From: Novosphingobium sp. CECT 9465
GTDB lineage: Bacteria > Pseudomonadota > Alphaproteobacteria > Sphingomonadales > Sphingomonadaceae
DNA: 64,000 bases
Direction of reading: 5' to 3'
NCBI RefSeq assembly: GCF_920987055.1
Contig: NZ_CAKLBX010000001.1
Location: 3,644,501-3,708,500, forward strand
The notes under the pieces were generated by a model. It saw only the letters and a list, made by a program, of their open reading frames with translations. It was not told the origin of the DNA and searched no databases. Positions 52,877 to 62,770 of this stretch are shown here, piece after piece; position 1 is the stretch's first letter; the number at the start of each line of letters is the position of its first letter. The position numbers and the translations under genes were made by a program.

Positions 52877-55447
52877 TTACCGTGTCACAAGTTCCGCCAA
52901 CGCGGCAAATGCGCCGGTGGATGGCGGCACCGGCGCCACCTTCTGCACTGTGCCCTGACGCACAGGTCGCCATTCCCACAGCGGCGGCATAGCAGGCCCG
53001 TAAGCGCCCTGTGACAGGACACGACCCGTGAACACGCGAAAGCCGCCTGCGCGCAGCAAGGCTGCAAAGCTTGCGGTCGAAAGCCCCATCGACCGCGCCA
53101 GCGCAGGATCGACGAAGAAGCGCCGTCCCCTGGCAGTCAATCGCGTGCGGTGGGCGGCGTGCAGCAGTTTTTCGGCAAGGTCCACGCGCAGCGATTCCGC
53201 GCCAAGGCGGCGATACCCGGCAACAGCCTGCTTGCCCCCGATTACCCGGCTGGCCGTTTCAGGTGTGGCGATAAGCGCTTTCGCTCCCCACACCCATGCC
53301 AGCGTGGCCCAAAGACCAAGCGGCACCGGCCGCAGCATCGCCGGCACGAACAGGTCCAGTGCGCCGATCCTGACGCCCAGCTTCTTCATGCGTTCGCGTT
53401 GCGCCGGATCGAGCCGATCAAGGCCAGACCCTTCACGCGGCAACACGCCGCCCGCCTCGACCAGATGCAGCAGCAAGGCGCGCAGGTTCGCGCCGGATTC
53501 GCTGGCACGGCTTGCCTCGTCAAGCGTGACCAGCGGAGCCAACAGCCGTGCAACATGGGCAGAAAACCAGTCCTGCATTCCCTGTACCACCCGGCCTTTC
53601 AACACAGGTGAAAGGCGGTCGAGCGCCGCATCGGGCTTGATTCGCGGCTTCAGAAGACTGCGCCCGCGCTCCAGTCGTGCCACCGCAATTCCGCGCCACA
53701 CCAGCGCGTCCTTCTCCAGCACCAGCCCGTCCGCCTTGGCAGCGCTCGCAATCAGTTCAACACCGCGCGCTTCCAGCAGGCCAGGCAAATGTCGTTCAGC
53801 CGCTGCCAGCAGCAATTTACGGTCAGCCGCGCGCGCCAGGGGATCGACAACGAACCGGAAGCCCTCAAGGTGGCCAATGGGTTCATCGTCCACCAGCACC
53901 GCCCCGGAATCGCACAGCCGCACCGGCAAAAGACCTGCATCGGCCCCTGCCTTGCGCATCAGCACGGTGGTACGGCGGTTCACGAAACGCTCGGTCAGCC
54001 GCGCGTGCAGGGCATCGGACAGCCGCGTTTCCACCGCCCGCGCGCGCGCCGCCATCTCATCGTGCGCCAGCACCCAATCGGCCCGCTGTGCGATGTACGA
54101 CCATGACCGGATTGCCGAAATTCGCCCTTGCAGCGTGTCGATATCCCCTGTTGGAACATCGAGCTGGGCAATCGCCTGCGCCACGAAATCGGCACCGAGA
54201 TAACCATGGCGCAAGTCCTGCCACAACCGCGCGACAAACCGGCTGTGCGTCTCCTCGCCCTGCTGGCGGAAATCGGGCAGACGGCATACATCCCAGAAAC
54301 GCCGGACCATCCGCGCACCCCGAACGTCGGACGTATCCGGTTCTTCGGCCAGCCGTTTCAGCACTGCCAGATCGATGGACTGCGGCGGCGTTGCCAGTTC
54401 GGGCCGTGGCGGCACACTTTCCAGATCCTCGATCAGCGTCGCCAGGCTGTCGAACCGTGGCTCGGCTTCGCGCCAGAACAACCGGGTCAGCGGCGGGAAG
54501 CGATGCTCCTCGATCGCGTAGATTTCTTCCGGGGTGAACTCAGGATCATGCCCGCCCCCCATGGTTCCCTGGCCCGCCAGCGTACCAAACGTGCCATCGC
54601 GCTGGTGCCGCCCGGCGCGGCCTGCGATCTGCGCCATTTCCGCCGTGGTCAACCGGCGCTGACGGTGGCCGTCGAACTTCGAAAGCCCCGCGAATGCCAC
54701 GTGATGCACATCCAGGTTCAGCCCCATCCCGATGGCATCGGTCGCCACAAGATAATCCACTTCGCCCGACTGATACATTGCCACCTGGGCGTTGCGCGTC
54801 TGTGGTGATAGCGCACCCATCACCACCGCCGCGCCACCCCGGAAACGGCGCAGCATTTCCGCCATCACATAAACCTGCTCGGCACTGAACGCGACAATCG
54901 CGCTGCGCGGAGGAATGCGCGAGAGCTTCTTTGCGCCGACATGCGTCAGCGTGGAAAAACGCGGGCGTGAGACGATTTCCGCTTCGGGCACCAGCGCCTT
55001 GATCATCGGCTGCAAGGTCGCCGATCCCAGCAGCATCGTTTCCTCGCGCCCGCGCGTGTGCAACAGGCGGTCGGTGAACACATGGCCGCGTTCGGGATCG
55101 GCGGAAAGCTGGGCTTCATCGAGTGCCACGAAGGCAAGATCAGGGCGCGAAGGCATCGCCTCCACCGTACACAAGTGCCAGCGCGCGCCTTTCGGCTCGA
55201 TCCGTTCCTCGCCGGTGATCAGCGCAACCTTGTCATGTCCCTTGATCGCGCAGACCCGGTCATAGACCTCGCGCGCCAGCAACCGCAGCGGAAAGCCGAT
55301 GGCGCCCGATGAATGCGCGCAAAGGCGTTCGATCGCCAGATGCGTCTTGCCGGTGTTGGTCGGGCCGAGCACGGCCTTGACCGCGCCGGTATGGGCAGTC
55401 CGCCGGGGCTGGGCGGGCGTAGTCCGGGTTGGCGTGCGGGTTGCCAT
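52877..55447 (-). CDS. SUV3-like DEAD/DEAH-type RNA helicase
   Basis: 856-aa superfamily 2 helicase of the Suv3/MgpS type. Motif I LGPTNTGKTHLAI (about 29-41), motif II VALDEAQL (DEAQ), motif III GSATL, and VI IAGRAGRHQRDG are visible, with motif V DAIGMGLNLD. The C-terminal half (about 450-856) is a long helical and basic region common to alphaproteobacterial members. Likely RNA turnover or ribosome-related. ATG 55447 fits; an ATG 36 bp upstream is possible. Confidence 0.9.
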   Translation of the reverse strand: MATRTPTRTTPAQPRRTAHTGAVKAVLGPTNTGKTHLAIERLCAHSSGAIGFPLRLLAREVYDRVCAIKGHDKVALITGEERIEPKGARWHLCTVEAMPSRPDLAFVALDEAQLSADPERGHVFTDRLLHTRGREETMLLGSATLQPMIKALVPEAEIVSRPRFSTLTHVGAKKLSRIPPRSAIVAFSAEQVYVMAEMLRRFRGGAAVVMGALSPQTRNAQVAMYQSGEVDYLVATDAIGMGLNLDVHHVAFAGLSKFDGHRQRRLTTAEMAQIAGRAGRHQRDGTFGTLAGQGTMGGGHDPEFTPEEIYAIEEHRFPPLTRLFWREAEPRFDSLATLIEDLESVPPRPELATPPQSIDLAVLKRLAEEPDTSDVRGARMVRRFWDVCRLPDFRQQGEETHSRFVARLWQDLRHGYLGADFVAQAIAQLDVPTGDIDTLQGRISAIRSWSYIAQRADWVLAHDEMAARARAVETRLSDALHARLTERFVNRRTTVLMRKAGADAGLLPVRLCDSGAVLVDDEPIGHLEGFRFVVDPLARAADRKLLLAAAERHLPGLLEARGVELIASAAKADGLVLEKDALVWRGIAVARLERGRSLLKPRIKPDAALDRLSPVLKGRVVQGMQDWFSAHVARLLAPLVTLDEASRASESGANLRALLLHLVEAGGVLPREGSGLDRLDPAQRERMKKLGVRIGALDLFVPAMLRPVPLGLWATLAWVWGAKALIATPETASRVIGGKQAVAGYRRLGAESLRVDLAEKLLHAAHRTRLTARGRRFFVDPALARSMGLSTASFAALLRAGGFRVFTGRVLSQGAYGPAMPPLWEWRPVRQGTVQKVAPVPPSTGAFAALAELVTR

Positions 55448-55537
55448 GGATGCGAATGTGGCGGGCATCATGCGCCGAAACAAGCGAGGGCGAGGAATTT
55501 ATCCCCGCCCTCAATCTCTTGCCCGAAATGTCAGGCC

Positions 55538-56794
55538 TTACTGGTTCATCGTGGCGAAGAAATCCTCGTTGGTCTTGGATTCCTTCATCTTGTCGAGCAG
55601 GAACTCCATCGCATCGATGGTGCCCATCTGCATCAGGATGCGGCGCAGGACCCACATCTTCGAAAGTTGATCCTTGGCGACGAGCAATTCTTCCTTGCGG
55701 GTGCCGCTCTTGCCCACGTCGAGCGCCGGGAAGATGCGCTTGTCCGCAACCTTGCGGTCCAGCACGATTTCACTGTTGCCAGTGCCCTTGAACTCTTCAA
55801 AGATCACTTCGTCCATGCGGCTGCCGGTATCGATCAGCGCGGTGGCGATAATGGAAAGCGAGCCGCCTTCCTCGATGTTGCGCGCCGCACCGAAGAAGCG
55901 CTTGGGGCGCTGCAGGGCGTTGGCGTCAACACCGCCGGTCAGCACCTTGCCCGATGACGGAACAACCGTGTTGTAGGCACGGCCAAGGCGCGTGATCGAA
56001 TCCAGAAGGATCACCACGTCGCGCTTGTGTTCGACCAGGCGCTTGGCCTTTTCGATCACCATTTCGGCCACTTGAACGTGCCGGGTGGCAGGCTCGTCGA
56101 AGGTCGAGGAGATGACCTCGCCCTTCACGCTGCGCTGCATGTCGGTGACTTCTTCCGGGCGTTCATCGACCAGCAGGACGATCAGGAACACTTCAGGATG
56201 ATTGTCGGTGATCGCCTTGGCCATGTTCTGCAGCAGCACGGTTTTGCCAGTGCGCGGCGGGGCGACGATCAGTGCGCGCTGGCCCTTGCCCTGCGGGCTG
56301 ACCAGATCGATCACGCGCGCCGACTTGTCCTTGACCGTAGGGTCCAGCGTGTCGAGGCGCAGGCGCTCATCCGGGTAAAGCGGCGTCAGGTTATCGAAGT
56401 TGACGCGGTGGCGCACCGCATCGGGATCATCGAAGTTGACCTTGATCAGCCGCGTGATCGAAAAATAGCGCTCCCCATCCTTGGGTGCGCGCACTTCGCC
56501 TTCCACGGTATCGCCCGTGCGCAGTCCCCATTTGCGGACCTGATTGGGCGAAACGTAGATGTCGTCCGGCCCGGCAAGGTAATTGGCTTCGGGGCTGCGC
56601 AGGAAGCCGAAGCCATCCGGCAGGACTTCGATCGTGCCGATGCCGAGGATTTCCTCGCCATCTTCGGCCATTTCCTTGAGGATCGCAAACATCAGGTCCT
56701 GGCGGCGCAATGTGCTCGCGCCTTCGACCTCAAGCTCTTCGGCCATCTGGACCAGCTCGGCGGGGGGTGTCTTCTTCAAGTCTTTCAAATGCAT
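55538..56794 (-). CDS. rho: Transcription termination factor Rho
   Basis: 418-aa hexameric RNA-dependent ATPase/translocase. N-terminal Rho domain [24 protein letters not shown]-binding cold-shock-like domain with [23 protein letters not shown], Walker [11 protein letters not shown] (about 178-187), Q-loop and R-loop [20 protein letters not shown]. No long insertion. ATG 56794; an upstream ATG would add five residues. Genes hemJ-hemE and the putative origin follow at 57-59 kb, a conserved order. Confidence 0.97.
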   Translation of the reverse strand: MHLKDLKKTPPAELVQMAEELEVEGASTLRRQDLMFAILKEMAEDGEEILGIGTIEVLPDGFGFLRSPEANYLAGPDDIYVSPNQVRKWGLRTGDTVEGEVRAPKDGERYFSITRLIKVNFDDPDAVRHRVNFDNLTPLYPDERLRLDTLDPTVKDKSARVIDLVSPQGKGQRALIVAPPRTGKTVLLQNMAKAITDNHPEVFLIVLLVDERPEEVTDMQRSVKGEVISSTFDEPATRHVQVAEMVIEKAKRLVEHKRDVVILLDSITRLGRAYNTVVPSSGKVLTGGVDANALQRPKRFFGAARNIEEGGSLSIIATALIDTGSRMDEVIFEEFKGTGNSEIVLDRKVADKRIFPALDVGKSGTRKEELLVAKDQLSKMWVLRRILMQMGTIDAMEFLLDKMKESKTNEDFFATMNQ

Positions 56795-57040
56795 ATCACG
56801 GGTATCCAAGGCAAAGGCTGGAAATGGCCGGAAGCCTCTAAAGGGCTTGGAGAAAGCGAGAGGGCGGCTGCAACGGGGCAGCGCATCTGTTTCCGGTCGG
56901 TCGCGGAGATATTCCTGCGCGCAGGCTTAGTCAATCACGCAGAATCATTCGCGTGGAAACCTAGGCCGTGGCAAAGTGTTGGCAGGATGGAGCCGGAGAA
57001 AATCCGGCCCGCACGAGAGACCTGAAGAGAGATACGTCCG

Positions 57041-57196
57041 ATGATCAAGCTGCCCCGCCATCGTCCCCCGTTCCCGCGCACTGCCGCACCACAGCCCAAG
57101 GCCAACGCCTGGGGATCGCAATGGAAGCAATTGCGCGCACCGGCCACACTGCTGCGCAATGCGATGCGCGATGGTTTGCGAACCCTGCGCGGTTAA
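57041..57196 (+). CDS. Possible 51-aa basic protein between rho and hemJ
   Basis: Short reading frame, 51 aa: MIKLPRHRPPFPRTAAPQPK then a Trp-containing middle and MRDGLRTLRG, rich in Pro and Arg. Weak ribosome site (AAGAGAGA, 57024-57031). It is convergent with hemJ and the two stop codons overlap by 2 bp. No function; it may be spurious, but coding-like third-position GC makes it worth listing. Confidence 0.35.
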   Translation: MIKLPRHRPPFPRTAAPQPKANAWGSQWKQLRAPATLLRNAMRDGLRTLRG

Positions 57197-57636
57197 AACG
57201 GCTTCACGATTACCAAGATCACGATCAGCGCGGCAGCAATGCCAGGCACTTCGTTGAGCATGCGCAGCTTCCGGCCGGTCAACCGGCGCTGGCCGGCGGC
57301 AAGCATCTGCGCGTAATTCGCCAGCCAGAAGTGATAGCCGGTCAGCGCCAGCACCAGCGCCAGCTTGGCGTGGAACCACCCTTGCGCAAAGGCGCCGATG
57401 CTCATCGCCAGCGCAAGGCCGAGCACCCAGACAACGATCAGCGAAGGCCACATGATGATCTTCATCAGCTTGGCCTCGCGGTCCACCCACACCGCGTTTT
57501 CCGGCGATCCCAACGGTGCTTCCTGATGATACACGAAGAAGCGCGGCAGCATGAACAGGCCCGCCATCCAGAAGATCACGAAAATGAGATGGCCGGCCTT
57601 CAGCCAGAGATAGATCATCGCCAGTACCTGCTGCAT
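57193..57636 (-). CDS. hemJ: Protoporphyrinogen IX oxidase HemJ
   Basis: 147-aa membrane protein with four hydrophobic segments. The conserved His in LKAGHLIFVIFWMAGLFMLPRFFVY (about 16) and the FHAKLALVLALTGYHFW block match the HemJ/UPF0093 family, which oxidises protoporphyrinogen IX in bacteria lacking HemG/HemY. Located beside hemE, another haem-synthesis gene, on the same strand. Confidence 0.9.
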   Translation of the reverse strand: MQQVLAMIYLWLKAGHLIFVIFWMAGLFMLPRFFVYHQEAPLGSPENAVWVDREAKLMKIIMWPSLIVVWVLGLALAMSIGAFAQGWFHAKLALVLALTGYHFWLANYAQMLAAGQRRLTGRKLRMLNEVPGIAAALIVILVIVKPF

Positions 57637-57728
57637 GAGTTGCGGTTCCGCCTGCCTATGCGCCCATGCGGGCTATTTCGGCGCGGAAACCGTGGTTTGC
57701 AAGACGTTGATTCGTGTGGCGGAGAGGA

Positions 57729-58754
57729 TCAGCGCGACCAGCTTCGCACGATCTTCAGCAATTGCTCGACATTTTCGATGGGTGTGTGCTGGCCGATGCC
57801 GTGGCCCAGATTGAACACGTGCGGGCGGTCGGCAAATGCTTCCAGCACACGGATGGTCTGCACCGCCAGATCCGCGCCGCCGGACAGCAGCAGCAGCGGA
57901 TCGAGATTGCCCTGTACCGGCATGTTCGCGGGCAGTTCACGCGCGGCCCACAGCGGGTCGATGGTTTCGTCCACACCCACCGCGTTGACCCCGGTTTCAC
58001 GGGCATAGGCGGCGAGCTTTTCGCCCGCACCCTTGGGGAACCCGATTACCGGAACATGCGGATAGCGGCGCTGCATTGCGGCGGCGATCCTGGCGTTGGG
58101 TGCGATGACCCAGCGTTCGAACTGGGCAGGGGCAAGGCTGCCCGACCATGAATCGAACAGTTGCAGGCCTTCTGCGCCCGCCTCGACCTGGCCTGAGAGG
58201 TATTCGATGGTCACGTCCGCGATCGCATCGATGATCGCCTGGAATGCACCCGGATCGCGATAGGCCATGGCGCGCGTATCGTGATGATCGCGGCTGCCTT
58301 CGCCTGCGACCATGTACGTCGCCACCGTCCACGGACTGCCTGCAAAGCCCAGCAGCGTCGTCTCAGGGCCGATCTGCGCCTTTACCTTGGCCACCGTCTC
58401 ATAGATCGGGGCAAGACGCTCAGGCACGGCTGTGAGGCTTTCCAGCGTGGCATCGATGAGGCGTGGCGAGAGGTGCGGGCCTTCGCCAGCCAGAAACTGC
58501 AAGTCCTGCCCCATCGCATAAGGCACGATCAGGATGTCGGAAAACAGGATCGCACCGTCAAAGCCGAAGCGCCGGATAGGCTGCACGGTTACTTCAGCCG
58601 CAGCATCGGTATCGTAGACCAGCTTGAGGAACCCGCCGCGTTCTGCGCGAAGGGCGCGATATTCGGGCAGGTAACGCCCGGCCTGTCGCATCAGCCAGAT
58701 CGGACGACGGGCAAGATTGGCACCCTGGAGCGTATCGAGAAGCGGGCCGGGCAT
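57729..58754 (-). CDS. hemE: Uroporphyrinogen decarboxylase
   Basis: 341-aa enzyme converting uroporphyrinogen III to coproporphyrinogen III. Signatures: PIWLMRQAGRYLPEYR (about 18-33) with the substrate-binding Arg and Asp in SDILIVPYAMGQ; GFAGSPWTVATYMVAGEGS in the middle; GFPKGAG near the end. ATG 58754 is right at the edge of the putative origin. Confidence 0.96.
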   Translation of the reverse strand: MPGPLLDTLQGANLARRPIWLMRQAGRYLPEYRALRAERGGFLKLVYDTDAAAEVTVQPIRRFGFDGAILFSDILIVPYAMGQDLQFLAGEGPHLSPRLIDATLESLTAVPERLAPIYETVAKVKAQIGPETTLLGFAGSPWTVATYMVAGEGSRDHHDTRAMAYRDPGAFQAIIDAIADVTIEYLSGQVEAGAEGLQLFDSWSGSLAPAQFERWVIAPNARIAAAMQRRYPHVPVIGFPKGAGEKLAAYARETGVNAVGVDETIDPLWAARELPANMPVQGNLDPLLLLSGGADLAVQTIRVLEAFADRPHVFNLGHGIGQHTPIENVEQLLKIVRSWSR

Positions 58755-59091
58755 CGCGGGTTTCGATCCATTCTACTTAAACTAGATTCTTAGAATCAGG
58801 TTGATGGTGTTAGTTGGCCCTGTGGAAAGCGGGGATTGCGGCGCTCTGCCCGATTTGTGAGTCCGCTTCCACCCTTTTCCACATGTCCGACTCTGCCCGA
58901 AATCAGGTCAAGAACAAGTTCTCACCGCTCTCCACAGGCTGGGGAAAAGCCTGTCCCCCTGTCCACAACCGGAGGTGGGAAGGGCGGGAAACAAGCATGG
59001 AATCGCCCGTTCAACTTGTGCCCGACGCTGTCCCGTGGTTTATCGGTCCTGTTTCCACAAGGCTTTCCCGGCCCCCCATGAAAGCGCCAAA
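58755..59091. other. Putative chromosomal replication origin (oriC)
   Basis: 337-bp non-coding gap between hemE and the PEP-synthase regulator gene. DnaA-box-like 9-mers: TGTGGAAAG 58821-58829, TTTTCCACA 58875-58883, CTCTCCACA 58928-58936, CTGTCCACA 58959-58967, GTTTCCACA 59051-59059. An A/T-richer stretch (TTCTACTTAAACTAGATTC, 58771-58789) could be the unwinding element. Five GANTC methylation sites fall in the same interval (58785, 58793, 58859, 58889, 59000). oriC next to hemE is known in Caulobacter and other alphaproteobacteria. Confidence 0.75.
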
Positions 59092-59934
59092 ATGCAGCGG
59101 TTGCACTTGCATCTCCTGTCGGATTCCACGGGCGAAACGCTGGAGATGATCGCCAAGGCTGCGCTTGCGCAGTTCGATGGCGCAGATGTGGTGCGCCACT
59201 TCTGGCCGATGGTCCGCTCCATGCAGCATCTCGATCGTATCATGGGTGAAATCGCCGCCAATCCGGGCCTTGTGCTTTATACCCTGGTCAATCCTGAAAC
59301 GCGTGAACGGCTGGAAAAGCGCTGCGTCACTTTGGGCCTGCCCAGCGTTGCTGCGCTCGATACCGTCACCGATGCCCTGCAGCAGCAATTGGGTGTGCAG
59401 GCCAAGGGGCGACCGGGCCGCCAGCACATCATGGATGAGGCCTATTTCGCGCGCGTCGACGCGATCCAGTTCACGATCGCACACGATGACGGCGTGAACT
59501 GGGAAAACTGGGAAGAGGCCGATATCCTGCTTGCGGGTGTCTCGCGCAGCTCCAAGACGCCCACCTCGATCTACCTGGCCAACCGCGGCTACAAGGTCGC
59601 CAATATTCCCATCGTGATCGAAAGTCCGCCGCCGCCGATGCTGTTTTCGTTGGGCCGACCGCTGGTGGTGGGTCTCACCACCAGCCCGGAACGCCTGATC
59701 GCGGTGCGGCGCAACCGCCTGCTCTCGCTCAACCAGGTTCCTGAAACGGCCTATGTGGATAACGATCAGGTCACGCGCGAAGTGCAGTATGCGCGGCGCA
59801 TGTTTGCCGATAACGGCTGGCCGGTAATCGATGTCTCGCGCCGCTCTATCGAGGAAACCGCAGCGGCGGTGATCAATCTGTACAACGAACGCGCCGCCGG
59901 TGGCGGCAGTGGTGATGGTGTAAAACCGATATGA
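59092..59934 (+). CDS. ppsR: Pyruvate,phosphate dikinase / PEP synthase regulatory protein
   Basis: 280-aa bifunctional kinase/pyrophosphorylase (DUF299). [23 protein letters not shown] at the N-terminus and the P-loop-like [16 protein letters not shown] (about 149-164) are diagnostic; [17 protein letters not shown] near the end. It switches PpsA or PpdK by threonine phosphorylation. ATG 59092 chosen because the preceding sequence is the origin region. Confidence 0.92.
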   Translation: MQRLHLHLLSDSTGETLEMIAKAALAQFDGADVVRHFWPMVRSMQHLDRIMGEIAANPGLVLYTLVNPETRERLEKRCVTLGLPSVAALDTVTDALQQQLGVQAKGRPGRQHIMDEAYFARVDAIQFTIAHDDGVNWENWEEADILLAGVSRSSKTPTSIYLANRGYKVANIPIVIESPPPPMLFSLGRPLVVGLTTSPERLIAVRRNRLLSLNQVPETAYVDNDQVTREVQYARRMFADNGWPVIDVSRRSIEETAAAVINLYNERAAGGGSGDGVKPI

Positions 59935-59947
59935 ATTTCATCAGCTT

Positions 59948-60535
59948 ATGTCCATGATCCTGGCCAGCCAGAGCGCCTCGCGCAAGGCGATGCTCGAAGC
60001 CGCAGGCGTTCCGTTCGAAGCGCGCGCAGGCCATGTCGATGAAGGCGCGATCAAGCGTGAACTGATCGGGGTTCCGCCCGGCGATATTGCGCTGATCCTT
60101 GCCGAAGCCAAAGCGCTGGCGGTTTCGGTCGGCGCACCGGGGCGACTGGTGCTGGGCGGGGATTCGCTGGTCGAAGTCTGCGGTCGCCTGTTCGACAAGC
60201 CGGTCAGCCGGGAAAACGCGGCCGAACACCTTGCGTTCTTTTCCGGCAACGAAATGCGCCTTCATTCCGCCGCGGTGCTGATGCGTGATGGCCAATGCGT
60301 CTGGCGCCACGTTGAATGCGCGCGGCTCAAGGTTCGCAGCCTTTCCGACAGCTTTATCCAGAGCTATCTCCACAGGGAATGGCCTGCCGTTTCGGGCTGC
60401 GTCGGGGTGTTCCGCATGGAGGCGCTTGGCGCGCAATTGTTCGAAGCGGTTGAAGGCAGCCATTTCACCGTGCTGGGCATGCCACTGCTGGCGCTGCTCG
60501 GTGCCCTGCGCGATCTCGGAGAACTCGAAGCGTGA
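59948..60535 (+). CDS. maf: Maf-family nucleotide pyrophosphatase
   Basis: 195-aa nucleoside-triphosphate pyrophosphatase that removes non-canonical nucleotides. [17 protein letters not shown] (residues 5-21) is the phosphate-binding S-x-S-x-R motif, and the conserved Asp is in [17 protein letters not shown]. Stop overlaps aroE start (GTGA), so maf-aroE-coaE are one overlapping operon. Confidence 0.94.
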   Translation: MSMILASQSASRKAMLEAAGVPFEARAGHVDEGAIKRELIGVPPGDIALILAEAKALAVSVGAPGRLVLGGDSLVEVCGRLFDKPVSRENAAEHLAFFSGNEMRLHSAAVLMRDGQCVWRHVECARLKVRSLSDSFIQSYLHREWPAVSGCVGVFRMEALGAQLFEAVEGSHFTVLGMPLLALLGALRDLGELEA

Positions 60536-61386
60536 CTGCCTATGCCGAAGTGATCGGCGATCCGATTGCCCAATCCAAATCGCCGGTGATTCACGGTTTC
60601 TGGCTTGAGAAGCTGGGCATCGCAGCCGATTATCGCCGCGCCCATGTCAAGGCCGATGATCTGGCGGATTACCTTGCCGCGCGCCACGCCGATCCTGCGT
60701 GGCGCGGCTGCAACGTCACCATGCCGCACAAGCAGGCGGTCATTCCCTTGCTCGACCGGCTCGATCCGCTCGCCGCGCGAATCGGCGCGGTCAACACCAT
60801 CGTCCGCGAACAGGGCGCGCTGATCGGGTACAATACCGATGCGCCGGGCTTCCTCGAACCTTTGCAACCACTGCTGGCGCAGACCCACTATTTCCGCATG
60901 GCCCGCGTGCTCGGCACCGGCGGCGCGGCACGCGCGATCATTGCCGCGCTGGCAGACGCCGGGCTGGTCATCGTGCTGGCAGGCCGCAACGTGGAAAAGG
61001 CGCGCGCCCTGCTCGATGAACTCGATCCCGGCGGCGAACACCACGTCGCCCCGCTCGATCATTTTGCCGATGCCACGGATTTCGCCTTCGACGATCGTGA
61101 AGGTTGCCTCGATCTGGTTGTCAATGCTTCCGCGCTGGGCATGACCGGGCAACCGCCGCTTCCCTTCGATCTCAGCCATGCGCCGCCCGGATCGGTATTC
61201 TACGATATCGTCACCAGCCCGCTCGAAACCGGGTTCCTCAAGGCGGCGCGCGATTCCGGTTTCGTCACCATCGATGGCCTGTCGATGCTGATCGGGCAGG
61301 CCGACCACGCCTTTCGCCGGTTCTTCGGCGCGGTGCCGCCGCGCGGGGAGGCTGATGCTGAACTGCGCGCGAGGCTGCTGGCATGA
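60532..61386 (+). CDS. aroE: Shikimate dehydrogenase
   Basis: 284-aa NADP enzyme of aromatic amino acid synthesis. Shikimate site: [22 protein letters not shown] and [18 protein letters not shown] with catalytic Lys/Asp; NADP motif [13 protein letters not shown] (about 127-139). GTG 60532 overlaps maf by four bases and the gene overlaps coaE by four. Confidence 0.95.
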   Translation: MTAYAEVIGDPIAQSKSPVIHGFWLEKLGIAADYRRAHVKADDLADYLAARHADPAWRGCNVTMPHKQAVIPLLDRLDPLAARIGAVNTIVREQGALIGYNTDAPGFLEPLQPLLAQTHYFRMARVLGTGGAARAIIAALADAGLVIVLAGRNVEKARALLDELDPGGEHHVAPLDHFADATDFAFDDREGCLDLVVNASALGMTGQPPLPFDLSHAPPGSVFYDIVTSPLETGFLKAARDSGFVTIDGLSMLIGQADHAFRRFFGAVPPRGEADAELRARLLA

Positions 61387-61988
61387 CCCGCCCGTTCATC
61401 GCCGGGCTGACCGGCTCGATCGGGATGGGCAAATCGGCGGTCGCGCAGATGTTGCGCGAACTGGGCGTACCAGTGTTCGATGCCGATGCCGCCGTCCATC
61501 ACCTGCAGGGGCCGGATGGTGAACTGCTTCCCGCCATCGAAGCCGCATTTCCCGGTACGACCGGTCCCGAAGGCGTCAGGCGTCAGACTCTTGGCGCGCA
61601 GGTATTCGGTGATCCCGCGGCGCTCAAGCGCCTCGAAGCCATCGTCCATCCCGCCGTCTCGCGCATGCGTGAGGCTTTTCTGGTCGAACACATGGCCGCG
61701 CCCCTTGTGGTTTTCGACATTCCCCTGCTGTTCGAAAAGGGCCACGGTGCCGATCTCGACGCAGTGCTGGTCGTGTCCGCGCCCGCTGCTGTCCAGCGCG
61801 AACGTGTGCTGGCCCGGCCGGGCATGACGCCCGAAAAGTTCGCGCATATCCTCTCGCTGCAAGTGCCCGATGCCGAAAAGCGCGCCCGCGCCACGCACGT
61901 TATCGATACTGGCGTCACGCTTGCGCAGACACGGGCGCAGGTGGCGGCGCTGGTCGCGGCTATCCGCGAAAAAAACCCGCGGGACTGA
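61383..61988 (+). CDS. coaE: Dephospho-CoA kinase
   Basis: 201-aa P-loop kinase for the last step of CoA synthesis. GLTGSIGMGKSAVAQML (about 7-23) is the Walker A, DADAAVHHLQ follows, and RQTLGAQVF, LLFEKG and the RVLARPGMTPEKFAHILSLQ lid are typical. Translationally coupled to aroE. Confidence 0.95.
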   Translation: MTRPFIAGLTGSIGMGKSAVAQMLRELGVPVFDADAAVHHLQGPDGELLPAIEAAFPGTTGPEGVRRQTLGAQVFGDPAALKRLEAIVHPAVSRMREAFLVEHMAAPLVVFDIPLLFEKGHGADLDAVLVVSAPAAVQRERVLARPGMTPEKFAHILSLQVPDAEKRARATHVIDTGVTLAQTRAQVAALVAAIREKNPRD

Positions 61989-62036
61989 ACCCGACTCCCC
62001 TTGCCAGCCCCGGATTGCAGGTCCACATATCCCCTA

Positions 62037-62723
62037 ATGCGTGAGATCGTTTTCGATACAGAAACGACCGGCCTCGATCCCAGATCGGGGGATAGACTGG
62101 TGGAAATCGGTTGCATCGAGATGGTCAACAAGGTGCCGTCGGGTGCCGTTTATCACTGCTATTTCAATCCTGAACGCGATATGCCGGCAGAAGCCGAGGC
62201 CGTTCATGGCCTGTCGATCGCATTCCTTTCGGACAAGCCGAAATTTGCCGAAAAGGCAGGCGAATTCCTCGATTTCATCCAGGATTCGCCGCTGGTCGCG
62301 CATAATGCGGGGTTCGATTTCGGATTCATCAATAACGAGCTTGAATCGTGCGGGCTTGAACCCGTCAGCCGTGATCGCATGATCGATACGGTGGCGATTG
62401 CCCGGCGCAAGCACCCCGGTGCCAAGCTCAGCCTTGATGCCTTGTGCACGCGTTACGGGATCGACCGCAGCCACCGTACCCTGCACGGGGCACTGCTGGA
62501 CGCTGAACTGCTTGCGCAGCTTTATGTCGAGCTGCAGGGCGGCAGACAGATCGGTCTCGAACTCGCTGCAGAAGCGGCGATGCCGACCGAAGGTTCAATG
62601 ACCGTCACGTCGTCGGTTACCCGCGTATTCCGTTCCCCGCGCCCGCATGCCGCGAGCGCGCAGGAGCTGGCCCGCCATACAGAATTCATGGCGGGTTTCA
62701 GTGAGCCGATCTGGTCACGCTGA
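62037..62723 (+). CDS. dnaQ: DNA polymerase III epsilon subunit (proofreading exonuclease)
   Basis: 228-aa 3'-5' exonuclease. Exo I DTETTGLDPRSGDRLVEIG (about 7-25), Exo II VAHNAGFDFGFINNEL, Exo IIIe HGALLDAELLAQLYVEL with catalytic His and Asp. C-terminal tail with clamp/alpha-binding region. ATG 62037; 48-bp gap from coaE. Confidence 0.95.
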   Translation: MREIVFDTETTGLDPRSGDRLVEIGCIEMVNKVPSGAVYHCYFNPERDMPAEAEAVHGLSIAFLSDKPKFAEKAGEFLDFIQDSPLVAHNAGFDFGFINNELESCGLEPVSRDRMIDTVAIARRKHPGAKLSLDALCTRYGIDRSHRTLHGALLDAELLAQLYVELQGGRQIGLELAAEAAMPTEGSMTVTSSVTRVFRSPRPHAASAQELARHTEFMAGFSEPIWSR

Positions 62724-62770
62724 TGGTGTGATCAAGGCCGGCTTGCCCGAGTGTACAGGAGAAGTAGCTT

